This document shows, one piece after another, positions 38,527 through 49,683 of a stretch of 64,000 nucleotides of DNA. Numbering within the stretch: position 1 is the first letter of the stretch; every line of letters starts with the position of its first letter. The position numbers and the translations under genes were made by a program. The stretch is taken from contig NW_001865050.1 in the NCBI RefSeq assembly GCF_000002865.3, positions 146,536-210,535 of the forward strand, in the 5' to 3' direction. The stretch is from Monosiga brevicollis MX1 (lineage: Eukaryota > Opisthokonta > Choanoflagellata > Craspedida > Salpingoecidae). Under the pieces are notes generated by a model. The model made no database searches. It saw only the letters and a list, made by a program, of their open reading frames with translations, and had not been told where the DNA came from.

Positions 38527-41500
38527 TTACTTTCTAGGGGGCATGTACAGGCAGTAGTCTGAAAAGGTGGCCATAGCTCCAAAGGCGTTTCCTGGCAGAA
38601 GCAATGCTCGGCCGAGCGCGTTGGAGTTGGCAGCGTCCAAAAATTTGGAGCAAAAGGCGCGCTATGTGCAAAGATGCGGCGACATCAAGAATGAGCAAGC
38701 CTCGAGAGTGCCACGGCGATGCATGCAACAGCATTTCGAACAGCCTACCTTCCATCCTAAGGCATCATAGTTAGGCTCTAGGCTGGTGATGTAGGAGCTA
38801 GCTCGATCCACCAATGCCGTGCACGAACTGAGTTCCACCTGCGGTATGCCACGACAGGCCAAACAAATGTCAACACAGCAAATTACCACCCTATGAGCAA
38901 ACGTGCACAATTTTGCCCTCTGCCATGGGCGCCGAGCGCCCAGACCCTCGTTGCTTAAATTGAATATGAATAGCCCAACTCTGCCTATGCCGTGGTGGCG
39001 TTGTAGCACTCTCGTTCCCTTGGGTGTCAAGCCTAGCACGTACGTAGCGGGAGGGCTCCTCGCGGTTCATATCGTTCATGTTTGGAGGGATGGCAAACGT
39101 GCCGTTTTCGGCAGCAAAGGGCTGGGGCAGCTGGCCCTTGAATTCGCTTTGCAGGAAACCCAATTGACTGCAAACGGCACGAGCATGAGTGGAGAAGATG
39201 ATCCTCGCAACTGGTAAGCAGCAAACGCAAGTCATGAAGCGTACCACGTGCCCGGCAGGAAGAAAGAGCTGGGATAGCGGTACCACTCTTTGCCTACACA
39301 AATCGTGCAGTTGGGGTCCTGGGCCTTGGCGACCACTTCCGGCACCCTGGCGTACACATCCAATGGAGCATGGTAGTCTGGATGCAGTCGTATGGGCCGA
39401 AGGAGCAATACAAATAAGATGATCAGAATGCGCGGGGCGGGGGGGAGAGAGAGAGAGAGAGGGCGAGGGCAGAGGAATCAAGCACATTGGCTCGGAAACT
39501 GTGGCAATACGTCTGCTCTCAGCGAGATGAGACTTACTGCGGTACAGGGCGCCCACACGAGATAGAGCCAGAATCACAAAAACGGCCAGAACCAAGGGTT
39601 GGAAACGCTTGATCAGCCCATGCTAGTGGTTGGCCATCCCACATCAAGATGAGTCAAAGAGGATTCGACGCTGACCAGGGGAGGGAGACTGACCAGGCTC
39701 GTGGGAAGGATGCGGCGGCAGATGTATTGCGCCTTGCTCAATCCGATGGCACCCGCCAGACAAATGAGGGGATAAACAGGAAACAGGAAGCTGAAAGGAG
39801 CAAGGGGAAGAGGCGGTGAGATGTGAGCGCGGAACGAATGATCTCGCGCTCTGTGAATGCAATTGGGCTGAAACGCGTCATGCTCACCGCTCCTCCTTGT
39901 GCGCTTGTGGTACGAAGATGGCGAGCCACACCCATAGGGGTGCTGGCAAAGGTGGAAACACGCACGCACACACGCACACACGCACACACACCAAGAGTCG
40001 GTGAACCAAGCTGTAGATTGACAAGAAAGCACACCCATGGCTGACAAGTCGGTACCTTGGATCAAGTAGAGCAGTCGCGGGCGCACGGGATCCTGAAGCC
40101 AGCCGGCCACAAGCTATAGCGACGGTGAACGCAGTGCCATCGATCAATTTGGCAGGCGTGTGCGGGAGCCTTCAACATTGGCCAGTTTTCTCGCCAGCGA
40201 CATGACAGACCGTCAAAACAGGGGCCAGCAGAGCCAGGATAAAGGCCACGTTGAAGTTGAGCAAGCTGTTGAAGATGTAAAAATGCCACGGCTCGGTACC
40301 TGACATCAATATCAGGCCGTAAGAGGACGTGAGACAAGGATGAGCGGGCTAGTTGGCTTCAGAATCAACTAACCATAGAGTTCTGAGCTGGTCTCTGATG
40401 ACAAAACATTGTACATGACAATATTCCAAGGTGCCACCACCAGCTTCTGATAGAGCATTGAGTCAAATCCAATCAACGGGATCTGAAAGTTTTTAAACAG
40501 ATTGCCGTGTCAGCGTCTTGCCAAAGATGCGCGTTGCGCCATCAAGAGGGAGGGAGAGGGAAGGGGGCCTTGTTTTACCAGGGCGCTAAGAGCCATGATG
40601 CCATACACGAGGCAGGCTGTGAGGCGGCGGCGAAGGAGGACGGCATCGACGGCAAATGGGATACTATTGGGGCCAGGTGCAGGCGTGAGTGCACACGACG
40701 CCTTGAAGGTCGGATGACGGTGAGGGTGTAGGTCATACCCAAGGGCGCCGCTGAAAGGCCAAACAAAAAGGGTGCTCAGGGCAATGCGATGAATGACGCT
40801 CTAGATGCCGGGAGAGCCGGTGGTGTGCGTTGGGGCACAGTGCAGTGCAGCGTGGTGAGCGTGACACGCAGGCGAGAGATCAGCGCATGCAGACAACAGG
40901 GAATGTTGCTTTGAAGCGTGGTCTGCAATGACGGCACTCAATGCAAGGGCTCAACACAACAGGAAAGGGAGGCAAAGAAATCTCTTTCAGAGCACCCAAC
41001 GGAGATCATACATTGTCACGGCCATTGATCCAGGCTGCAAAGGCCAAGGTGCACAGGACCATGGCAGCGCTCGAGGGGAGAAAGGCGGCGGACGAAATGA
41101 ACATGCCCGGGCTAAAGCCAAGGAAGAAGGCAAATGCTAGGGCAGTATCGGTACCAAAGCCACGTTTCTTGATGGCATGGTATAGGCTCAGTTCGGCAGC
41201 TGCAGAGGCCAAGGCCAGAACGGCACGAAGGCAGTAGAACTGGGTGATCTTATCGACACCCAGGGCCTGGAAGGGGCTCAGGAGAGCCGCGTGGATGGCA
41301 ATGTAGGCCCATGAACGCAGGGCATACACGGGCGAGTACTCCCAGGTCTGCATGCCAGACCCATGCAGAAGGTAGTGGGTCTATGCAACACAGAGACGCA
41401 AGCCTGGACCATGAGAAGAGCGTGGTGGCTCGGGGGTTCGACCTGGGGAGGTGCGGCTCATACTCACAGGCTCCCAGTAGTTGTAGACTTCATCGCAATC

Positions 41501-41644
41501 GGTGATATGGCTCAGGGTTGCAGCGATGGCACAACGACACATAATCAGCATATAAGCCATCATATCCACCGTGCTCCATCCCCCACCAGTAGCCTGGGCC
41601 TTGCCGTCAGCCCGCGCGCTGCCCTTTTTACTCTGTCCGCCCAT
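38527..41644 (-). CDS. ALG9: ALG9 alpha-1,2-mannosyltransferase (ER)
   Basis: GT22 enzyme that adds the seventh and ninth mannoses to the dolichol-linked N-glycan precursor in the ER lumen. Fourteen exons: 41644-41468, 41380-41012, 40800-40739, 40663-40579, 40482-40374, 40299-40211, 40113-40056, 39942-39888, 39790-39694, 39622-39538, 39377-39245, 39167-39044, 38838-38749, 38661-38527 (555 residues). Diagnostic: DCDEVYNYWEP (catalytic DE pair in the first lumenal loop), QTWEYSPVYALRSWAY, FLPSSAAM, the WPFSGALG segment, KLVVAPWNIVMYNV, GTEPWHFYIFNSLLNFN, HKEERFLFPVYPLIC, and a lumenal C-terminal part CVGKEWYRYPSSFFLP...FKGQLPQPF...NMND. Multiple membrane spans are evident. The C-terminal W of the LPxxW motif is Cys. 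Confidence 0.95.
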
Positions 41645-42507
41645 GACTTTCTCGCTGCGCCCGAAAAAAAAATGAAGAAAGACGTGTGTGTGATTGTCTG
41701 AAGAATGTTACACTTTTCATTAAAATTATTTCGATATACAATCATAGAGACCTCGAAGGTTAGACATTCATATCAGGAAGTATAATACTAATTTCGCTTG
41801 CTTATGCTCTTTCTTGTCTATGCTGTCTGTCTGTCTCTCTGTCTGTCTCTCTGTCTGTCTGTCTGTATCTCTCTGCTCTCGCTCTCTCTTTATCCCTCTC
41901 TCTCCCACACATACATTTTTACAGCCAATTCGGGGTTTCTTTGCCTCACTACCGCCCGTCCCTCTTGCTCTGTTTCTATCTTAACCTCCATCTCTGATCC
42001 TACTCTCTCTCCTCTCTCTCTCTCTTTCTCTCAACTATTTTCTCTCTCACACGCTCTCACACACACACACAGCAGAGCGTCTTCACGAGATTTTTTTTTT
42101 TTTTTTTTTTTTTTTGGCGTCTGGGGTGGCAGCGGCGGTGGGCGTTCGTCAGTTTCGGGTTGACTGCAACGCACAAGCCCAAGGGGCAAGGCGGTGTTGG
42201 GTCAGTTGGAAGCGGGTGTTTGACGTGGACGCCCATGCCCACAGGAGATCTCGATTGTGTCGCTGCGTGGGCGCGTTTCTAGGTGGCTAGAGCAACACTT
42301 TCTGGGTTCACTTCCATTGCCCCCTTGCCGCGCCCTTGCCGCGCCCTTGCCGCGCCCTTGCGTCATTGAGCTATTTGCCTGGCTCTTGGGGCGTTACCCT
42401 CGCCACATCTGGGCGCGGACCAGGCAGCCGCAAGCCAAGAGAAGGTGTCAAGCACCCAAGAAACTGCCAGCGGCGTTTGACGTCCGGTTGCGCCGGACGT
42501 AGCGAGA
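41645..42507. promoter_or_regulatory. divergent promoter, ALG9 / SDS3
   Basis: 863 bp between divergent starts. It contains a pyrimidine-rich zone, a T25 run (42091-42115) and three copies of CGCGCCCTTGC (about 42328-42361) near the SDS3 side. Confidence 0.55.
41822..42050 (+). repeat. CT/CTGT pyrimidine-rich tract
   Basis: CTGT units (41822-41870) and irregular CT stretches up to 42050, on the SDS3 coding strand. Confidence 0.85.
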
Positions 42508-44449
42508 ATGGGCGTCATGACGGAGGATGCCAACGTGGACGGCAACCTCGGAGATTTGCCCGGTAACAACTACTCGTCTGCCTTCTCTGCTCTCCCACGC
42601 CCCCTTTCTTGTCTCTCTTTTTTGCCCTGTTTCTCCCCATTCTTCCGCCATTCCTCTTGTCTGCATGCCCGGCTGGCTGCCATAATCCAAAGCTCATTCC
42701 TCCCTCATGGATGACCCCCATCGCTCCTAGACGAGGTGCTCAGCTCTTATCCCGCAGAAAGTCATGCCGCTGCCCTCGATGCCCTGCAATCCAAGTTCAA
42801 GGAACTCCAAGAACTGTAAGGCCCGACCCGGCCGTTTCCCACCTTGCCGCGGTGTCTCACTTGCTGCTTTCACATAGGCGCATCAAAGAGGCCCGCGATG
42901 TCTTTCAGACCCAGTTCGATGCGGTAAACTCCCGTTCCCTCAGCGCCTTGTCGATTTTACGTCTCCACACACCCCTCTCTCTATCTCTTGTCTTTTTTCC
43001 TCTTCGACCACTTTTTGGCCTGCTTGGACAGCTCTCCATACAGGCTTTCACATTCTCGAATCTCTGCTTCTCCTTCTGTTTGTTTCTCTGGCTGTCTCTC
43101 TACCCGTCTCTACCCGTCTCTACCCGTCTCTGCCTTTTGTGTTTGAGCCCACTTTGATCTTTCGACAGCTCAACCACAGATCTCTCTGGCCCTTGTAGAT
43201 ACAAGACGGTTCTCACGAAACCTTACAGTCACGCCTGAAGGACCACGTTGCGTCACTGCATGAGCAACTCGCTCTGCTCGGTAAGTTCACTCCCCGCCCG
43301 TGTGCCTTGCTGTGTGCATATCCAAATGAGATCCCGCTGACGCGTCGGGTTTCCGGTGCCGGTGCTCTATCATGCCTCAGAAAAACGTCGACAGCAAGCT
43401 GTACGTGTTTTTGGTTCTCGCACTCTCGAGCGTTCTGGCAGTTTTGGATCAATCTTGTGCAATCAAATCCGATTTGACCTCTTGGACTTGGACACTCATT
43501 TTATGTGCCCTGCACCTGGGGTCATTTGGCGAATGACTTTTCTTTTCCTGTTTATCTTTTCTATTTGTTTTTTTTTTCTTTTCAGGTGGCTCGGTTAGAC
43601 CAGGAGCAAGATGGTGAACACCAGGGCGTTCGTACCACCCTCAAGGTGAGGTCCACCCCCAGTCTTGGCTATCGGCATTGCCTGCTCTTGAGCGCCGCGC
43701 TCAACGGATCCCACTTGGCCCTATAGACAAACATCCTGCTGCTTCCAGGTCGACTTTTGGACCAGATTGACCAAGAGCGACATCTTGTTTATCTGGACTA
43801 CTTTAAGAGCAAACATGCTCAAGGTGTGCAACCCTGTTTTTTGTGACCTCCTTGCCCACGGCCACTAGGCTTTAATGATTGCTCGGTTCGCTCAGCTCAC
43901 ACATGGTCGCACATGCCCAAACCCGAGTTAGAATTTCGCCAACTACCCGACCCCAGCAATACCGACTTCCTGAAGGAGAAGCTCACAACCACTCGCAGCG
44001 GACGGACCACAACTACTCGGAACATTTTTGACGACACCTCTGATGTGCCGCTTTCCCAAGATGGCAAAACTTCCAAGAGTGCGCCAGCTTCGCAGGAGCA
44101 GGAGTCTCTGCGGCCCGATGTTGACCAAACAGAGCTCGAAGCCAATCGTGCCAAGGCCGCCACACCCCCGCTGCCGCATGGTACTGTCGGCTCAGATGGT
44201 CGCATGGTCTGGGAAGGCCCGTGCATCATCTACATGCTTACCCCTTCGGAAATCATGGAAGACATGCAACTCCTGGGCCTGCCCCTGACTGCCCCACCTG
44301 CGCCTGCACGCAAGGCAGCTCCCCCAGCGAAGCGTGCCAAGCGGCCCCGCCGACCTGACGCAGGCACAGGCGCCAACAGCAAATCACGAGCCGGTCCTGC
44401 TTCAACCACTGGGTCCACTGCTCCAACGCCGGTTTCGGCTACGGCCTAA
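42508..44449 (+). CDS. SUDS3: SDS3/BRMS1-family subunit of the Sin3-HDAC complex
   Basis: Nuclear scaffold protein that stabilises Sin3-histone-deacetylase complexes. Eight exons: 42508-42562, 42731-42815, 42878-42923, 43199-43280, 43381-43400, 43586-43645, 43727-43823, 43896-44449 (332 residues). The first half is the family's long coiled coil (ALQSKFKELQELRIKEARD, SRLKDHVASLHEQLALLE, LDQIDQERHLVYLDYFKSKH). The second half has a low-complexity linker and then CIIYMLTPSEIMEDMQLL, matching the conserved LxxLLTDEQIMEDL motif of SDS3 that follows the Sin3-interaction region. A basic patch KRAKRPRRP may be a nuclear signal. There is no clear capped-tudor-like C-terminal domain, so the protein ends earlier than human SUDS3. 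Confidence 0.8.
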
Positions 44450-44761
44450 CTTTCCAAGTCGACCACTTTGTGCCGTCTCGCGATGGTCACTGCTTGTATT
44501 CTTTTCCTGTGCCATTTTTTGAGCCTGCCGCGTTTGTGCCATACGAGGGACCCTCATTTTCCTCCTTTATCTTGCTTCAATTTCATGCACATTCATTCCC
44601 TTGCTGATACCACCAAGGCACGAGACAATCTGATGTCGGCGGTATCCAAGTCACGCCGATCCGCCCAGGGTAGCTCGCTTCGCCAAGCCAAATATCAACA
44701 AACCAGAGAAAAATAGAATGCGCCGCCATGTGGCCAGAGACCTGTTTCTGCCCTCGTCGTA
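44450..44761. other. convergent spacer, SDS3 / PACS
   Basis: 312 bp between two stops, presumably shared 3' UTR sequence. Nothing else seen. Confidence 0.6.
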
Positions 44762-47700
44762 TCAGACAATGCTTGCCTCGGCCTCGACGGGAGTGGTGGC
44801 CTCTACCGAAGCCCCCAAACCAAAGGCCTCCCCGGTGGCAACGACCGCCAACGGAAGCTGCTTCACAGGGGAAGGCCAATTAGGGGAGAGGTTGAAGAAC
44901 ACAACATCCCGTACCACGGCATCGTCAACGTTCAGGGTGAAGCTGGCTTTGTGGTCATTGGGGTGGCACATGAGAGCATCCAGCTCCTGTTCAATCAGGT
45001 TGTCGCGCCCGTGCTTGTCGCGCCGCAGTTTGAGAAAGTTGTGCTTATTCTGCACGGCGTGCATCGTAAAGCGTGCGCCCGCCTGCTCAGATGCATTGCG
45101 CGTAATTGTCACCTGTTTAAAGGCCCCCTTGATAGTTTGTCCCTGCCGCGCAAAATAAGGAGATACCTCAGAGCGCGTAGCAAAATACGCCCCCGCCCAC
45201 ACGCACACATACACACACGCGCGCAAGCATGCACAATTACCTTATCTTTTGCAGTTGTCGAGGTGGGCTTGACGTCCAGGACAAGGTCCATGTCATCCGA
45301 TTCACTCTCGCCGGGCATGATGTGCGTGGAGCCAACGACAACGCTTCGTAGAAAGGGGTAAAGCTTTTGTTCTGACCCCTGAGACGCGTCCGTGGTGATG
45401 AGCAGCTCGTTAATGCTCAGATTGGTGTGTGTGAATGATGCGTGCGTCAAATAATGCACCACATGCTTGGCCAACTCGCTCAGCTGCTCTCCATTCTCTA
45501 CCACGCTGCCAACCTGTACCGCCGTCACAAAATTACAGGGATTGGGCATGGGACATACCACACCGTGAGTGAGCAACGCTCCGGGGCGGTTCTCAAAGCA
45601 TTGGCAGGCACGTTACGCACCAAATCAAACCATGTTGGCGTATTGAAGTGGGTGGCATAGTGGTCGTCGATGTGAGCCAGATACTGGATCAAGGGTGTCT
45701 CATTTGCTTCCAATGGTAATGGTAAGAAGGCATGGTAGCGCTGACGACCCCTGAAGGCAGCCTCCACGTAGGCTTGCAAGAGCTGCCACTGAAAGGTGGC
45801 GCTTCCCAAGATCGCAATGGTGAACAAACTAGCTCGTGAATCGGCATATTGGACAAGCGCACGGACATGGGCCTGCAGCTCTCCGGCCGCGCAAGGAAGC
45901 ACTTGCGTCGCCAACAACCGAACGCCCGCATCCTCCTCCGCGCCAGCGGCGATTTCGCTCGCAATCTCTTGTGCCTTATCGTGCTCAAGATCAACCAAAA
46001 TGGCAAAAGGCAGATCGACATCAAGCCTGGCTGTCAACTGCGACAAAACCTAGGTCCAAGTCAAATTGCCCGGGATGAAAAAAAGAGTCAACTCAAAGTC
46101 AGCAAGCCATCAAGCATCAAGAGCATACAAGCAAGCCGTGGGACTTGCGCAGCCCTTATGGAACAGGCGAGACTAGAGGTGGCGCGTGGGGGCAAGCACA
46201 TACCGAAGAAGCCGAGCGGGGCCGATTAGGTACGCCAAGGTCAGAGAAGGAAGGCATCTTGGGAATGCGGCTCGTGCTGCTGTTGGTACCACCACCGTTG
46301 CCATTGCTGGCCGAAGATGTTGACGCTGTGCCCCGCTCCTTTTTGCGACCACCAGGCAAGATGTTTTGTAAGCGAACCGCCAGCTTGTTGGAGCGGCTTC
46401 CAGCACTGGGAAGGCGGTGGAGTGGCTGCGACGAGGACGACACGGAACCGCTGCGTTCGCGCGGTTCGGATGGGCGGATCACGCCTGGAGACGGTGGTTG
46501 AGCCGGGGAGCTCGTGCTTCGGCGCAGTGCTAGGCCACGCGTGTCTGGTGATGCTGGAGAAGTGAGTAGTGAAAGACCGGTGTAGCCATGTGGAGACATG
46601 CCTGGTGTCGGCGTGAGCACGGGCTGCAGCAGCATTTCACTGTTGGCCACAGATTAATGCACCGTGCGGAACATATTGATCGTGAGAAGAAGTCAGGTTC
46701 ACACCCGTGCCCGTGCTCGGGTTGATCTGGTTTGGTGTCAATGAAGTGGTTCGACTGTAGCCAAAACGCTGACGAGGAACGAGGAGAAGAGTGTTTCAAG
46801 TGTTTCAAGTGTTTCAAGCCAGCCGCATGCATACCTGCTGTTGTTGTGACGGACGGCAAGGTCGTCGTCATCGTTATCTGAATTGTCACTATACTGCGAC
46901 ACGGCCGACGAGCCCATGCGTAACACCTCCAACAAACTGATACCATCCAGGTCTAAACGTACACCCCGGCCGTGCATCAGGTTTGCCGCGGTGCTGCACA
47001 CGACGGCAAGGAAGTAGTATCATGACACGAGAGTGTGCGATTCGCGCTCAACTGACCCTCAACGTCAATCTCAGCTTCTTCTTCCTCCTTGCGCTTGCGA
47101 CCTGAGGCCAGCCCAAGAGCTCTTGCCGTGAGAAATGCCTCTGTTTGAGACGCTTGACGTAGCAGAGGTACTTTTGGGGGATGCCGGGACTGACCCATCT
47201 GCGGAATGTTTTTTATGCCCTTCATCAACTTGCGAAGTTTCATCTTTTTCGGCTTGCGACGTCGGCTGCAATCACCACATGCAAGATTAGCAAACAACGG
47301 GCCAGGCGGATCAAAATGCCGCTCTGTAGAGTTCTGACCTGGCACCACGGGTAGACATGCCATCATCGTCCACGTCGCTCAACTATGGAACAAATTGTAA
47401 TGTAAAACGCATTTTCAAAAAGGAGGTTCATGTTATATAGCGAGCTTTGCTGAAACATCACGGGTCGCGGTGTCCAAAGCGATCAATCACATGGCAGGAT
47501 CACGCACTGCATCGGCTTCAGACCAGCCATCAGATTCCTCCTCAACGTCATCTGCGACAAAGAAAGGAGCCAAGGGTGAGCCATGCATGATTTGGGGCCT
47601 TGCACATGAGACCAGCTGTCCGCCTGGCAGAGAATGCTGTCTCGGGAAGCACGCCGAAGAAATAGGATCAGACCGGCCGTTATTTGCAAAGGCTGAGTGA

Positions 47701-49019
47701 TGATGGAGTCAATCTCGACACGCGCGGTGATTTGCCCGTGTCGGTCCACCAAAGACAGCGTGCCGGTCAGCGATGATTGCAGCACCTTGATGGAATGTCC
47801 ACGTGATAACAAGGGAGCCGAGTGAGCCGAGTGAGCCTTATTGGTTGGACGAGCGGGCCAGGCGATATGATACAAGCAAGCGTGGGGCTCCACAATCGGT
47901 GTGGCCGGATTATATGGAACAGACCTCGTCCATGGAAATGGCCGCGGAGCAGAGGAGCTTGTAGCCCTTGATGGGGCGATGTTTGTAGCGTTTTCTTCGC
48001 TCAAGGCTGATGATAAGAATGTTTTCGTCAGGCATCTTCCAGTTGTGGGAATACTGAGGGAGGGGCAAACGGGGAGTTCAGACTGATCAGCTTGCAATGG
48101 CCGAGAACCATCACCCGGGCTGGTGAAAAGCCAGCAGGCGAAGCACTCCCGACGACTAAGGCGCGCACCTGAAGGTTGTACGTCAACTGTAGGGGGGCGT
48201 CCACCTTGAGCTCAGCATTGAGGGGGATATTCGGTGATCGCAATGTCTTGCGTGTGTTCTGCACGAGTGATGCAAAGATATACAAAAGCAGGTTGTGAGG
48301 ATGGGTGCACAGCGTCCCCGTCCAAGGGCAGCAAGGTGAATGACGGAGGCGCCGCTTGAATGAAGTTGGCAGAGGCCCCGACCTGCATTGAGACGGCAAG
48401 GTTAACGGAATCGACTGTTGTTTTCAACAGCTCCTGCTTCATTTGATCCACGTCGACGGGAACCAGCATTTGAATGTGTCGGATGTTAAGCTGACAGATG
48501 CTATTCAAGCAAAAGTTAAGAAGGATAAGTTGAAGGAACGGCTATGCGTCTTTGAAGGCCCTGGCTCCAGCCACCTTGAGTCGACTCTCACCGTGGAGTA
48601 CACGCGGCGTCCAGACGGCGGCCCAGCTCCCACTACCACGCACAAGGTGATCGAGGACGAGAAGGACAAGGAGCAGGAAGAGTTGGAGAACATGAGCGCG
48701 CGAGTTTCAAGGGAACAATGTACACCCACATGGACGTACGCGCGCGCGCGCGCGCGTGCATGAGTGGTTTAGGCCCTGCTGTACTTACCGAAGAGTTGAT
48801 CATGACGGCAGCCATGGAAGGGCTGGGGGAGGTCGTCTCATCATCACCGTCGCCTGAGCCTCGGGTTTCCGTGTGTTGCAGGGTTGTGTTTGCTGCTCCG
48901 GAGCCAGGCATGGCTGCACTCCCCATGCCAACGCTTATGGGCAGCGCCTGGACATTGGAACCCATTGGCGCGGCGCTGCTGCCGCTGGCGGCGGGGCCAT
49001 CAGACGGCAGGGCCGACAT
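44762..49019 (-). CDS. PACS: PACS (phosphofurin acidic cluster sorting protein)
   Basis: Adaptor that sorts acidic-cluster cargo such as furin between TGN, endosomes and ER-mitochondria contacts. Fifteen exons, 915 residues: 49019-48789, 48632-48592, 48500-48383, 48258-48169, 48053-47925, 47785-47674, 47551-47508, 47382-47339, 47265-47057, 46952-46835, 46754-46705, 46601-46204, 46049-45564, 45513-45241, 45166-44762. The cargo-binding FBR domain is visible: WELGRRLDAACTPRICQLNI, QLTYNLQ, then LERRKRYKHRPIKGYKLL, the clearest PACS match. An acidic stretch (DDVEEESDGWSEAD) and a Ser-rich middle follow. The C-terminal PACS domain has FTIAILGSATFQWQLLQAYV, FLPLPLEANETPLIQYLAHI, DLVRNV, GSVVENGE and VVFFNLSPNWPSPVKQLPLA, ending beyond the animal terminus. 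The first exon is low-complexity Ser/Gly/Ala. Confidence 0.9.
48739..48756. repeat. alternating CG run in PACS intron 1
   Basis: Eighteen bases of strict CG alternation, the type of sequence able to adopt Z-DNA. It lies between exons 1 and 2. Confidence 0.9.
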
Positions 49020-49469
49020 GGTATCAAAAACCGCAAGTATACTCAAATCGGATGGGATGGAACAATCGAGTGCCTAATCACCCTGGAGCGCGATCGTTTC
49101 CAGGGCTTGACCAGATGCGTGCAAATCGAGATGGCACAGGCGCAGTGCACTCCGAGTTTCAGGGCAGGCTGTTGTTGTTCGCTCAAGGTCCACTCAACTC
49201 GATCCCTTTTTGGCTCCCTCTCAGCATCAGCAAATAGCACACGCAAGCCCAGCTCAGCGCCAAACGTGAAACGCGAGATCAGGAAGCCACCAGCACCACC
49301 AGGCACCCGCGCACGAGTAACTGCACTGGCCAACCGAGCAACAACGATGCCGTCCGCAATCTCTTGAAAAAAAAATAAAAAATGAAGCGGCCGCGGTTTA
49401 AAATAAAAAGATGCTTTGGAAAATGAAATTCACTTCTTGTGAATTGTCAGCTTTTTTAACCGTTGAATT

Positions 49470-49502
<33 letters not shown>

Positions 49503-49683
49503 ATTTTTTTTTTCCGGCGGCGTTGGTGGACTCGGTGCGCGGCGAGTCATTCTGCAAATGCAGGGCATTGGTGGGGAAGAGTTGTGAGGCAGGTTGATTG
49601 GCATTGGGCTGTGGGCTGTGGGCTGGGAAGGCGGACCGATGCAAAGTGCGGCGTAACGGTCGTGCATTTGGCACAACAGACCC
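49020..49683. promoter_or_regulatory. divergent promoter, PACS / ZRANB3
   Basis: 664 bp between divergent starts, with an A-rich stretch near 49364-49382 and (CT)n at 49471-49497, 187 bp before the ZRANB3 ATG and on its coding strand. Confidence 0.55.
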
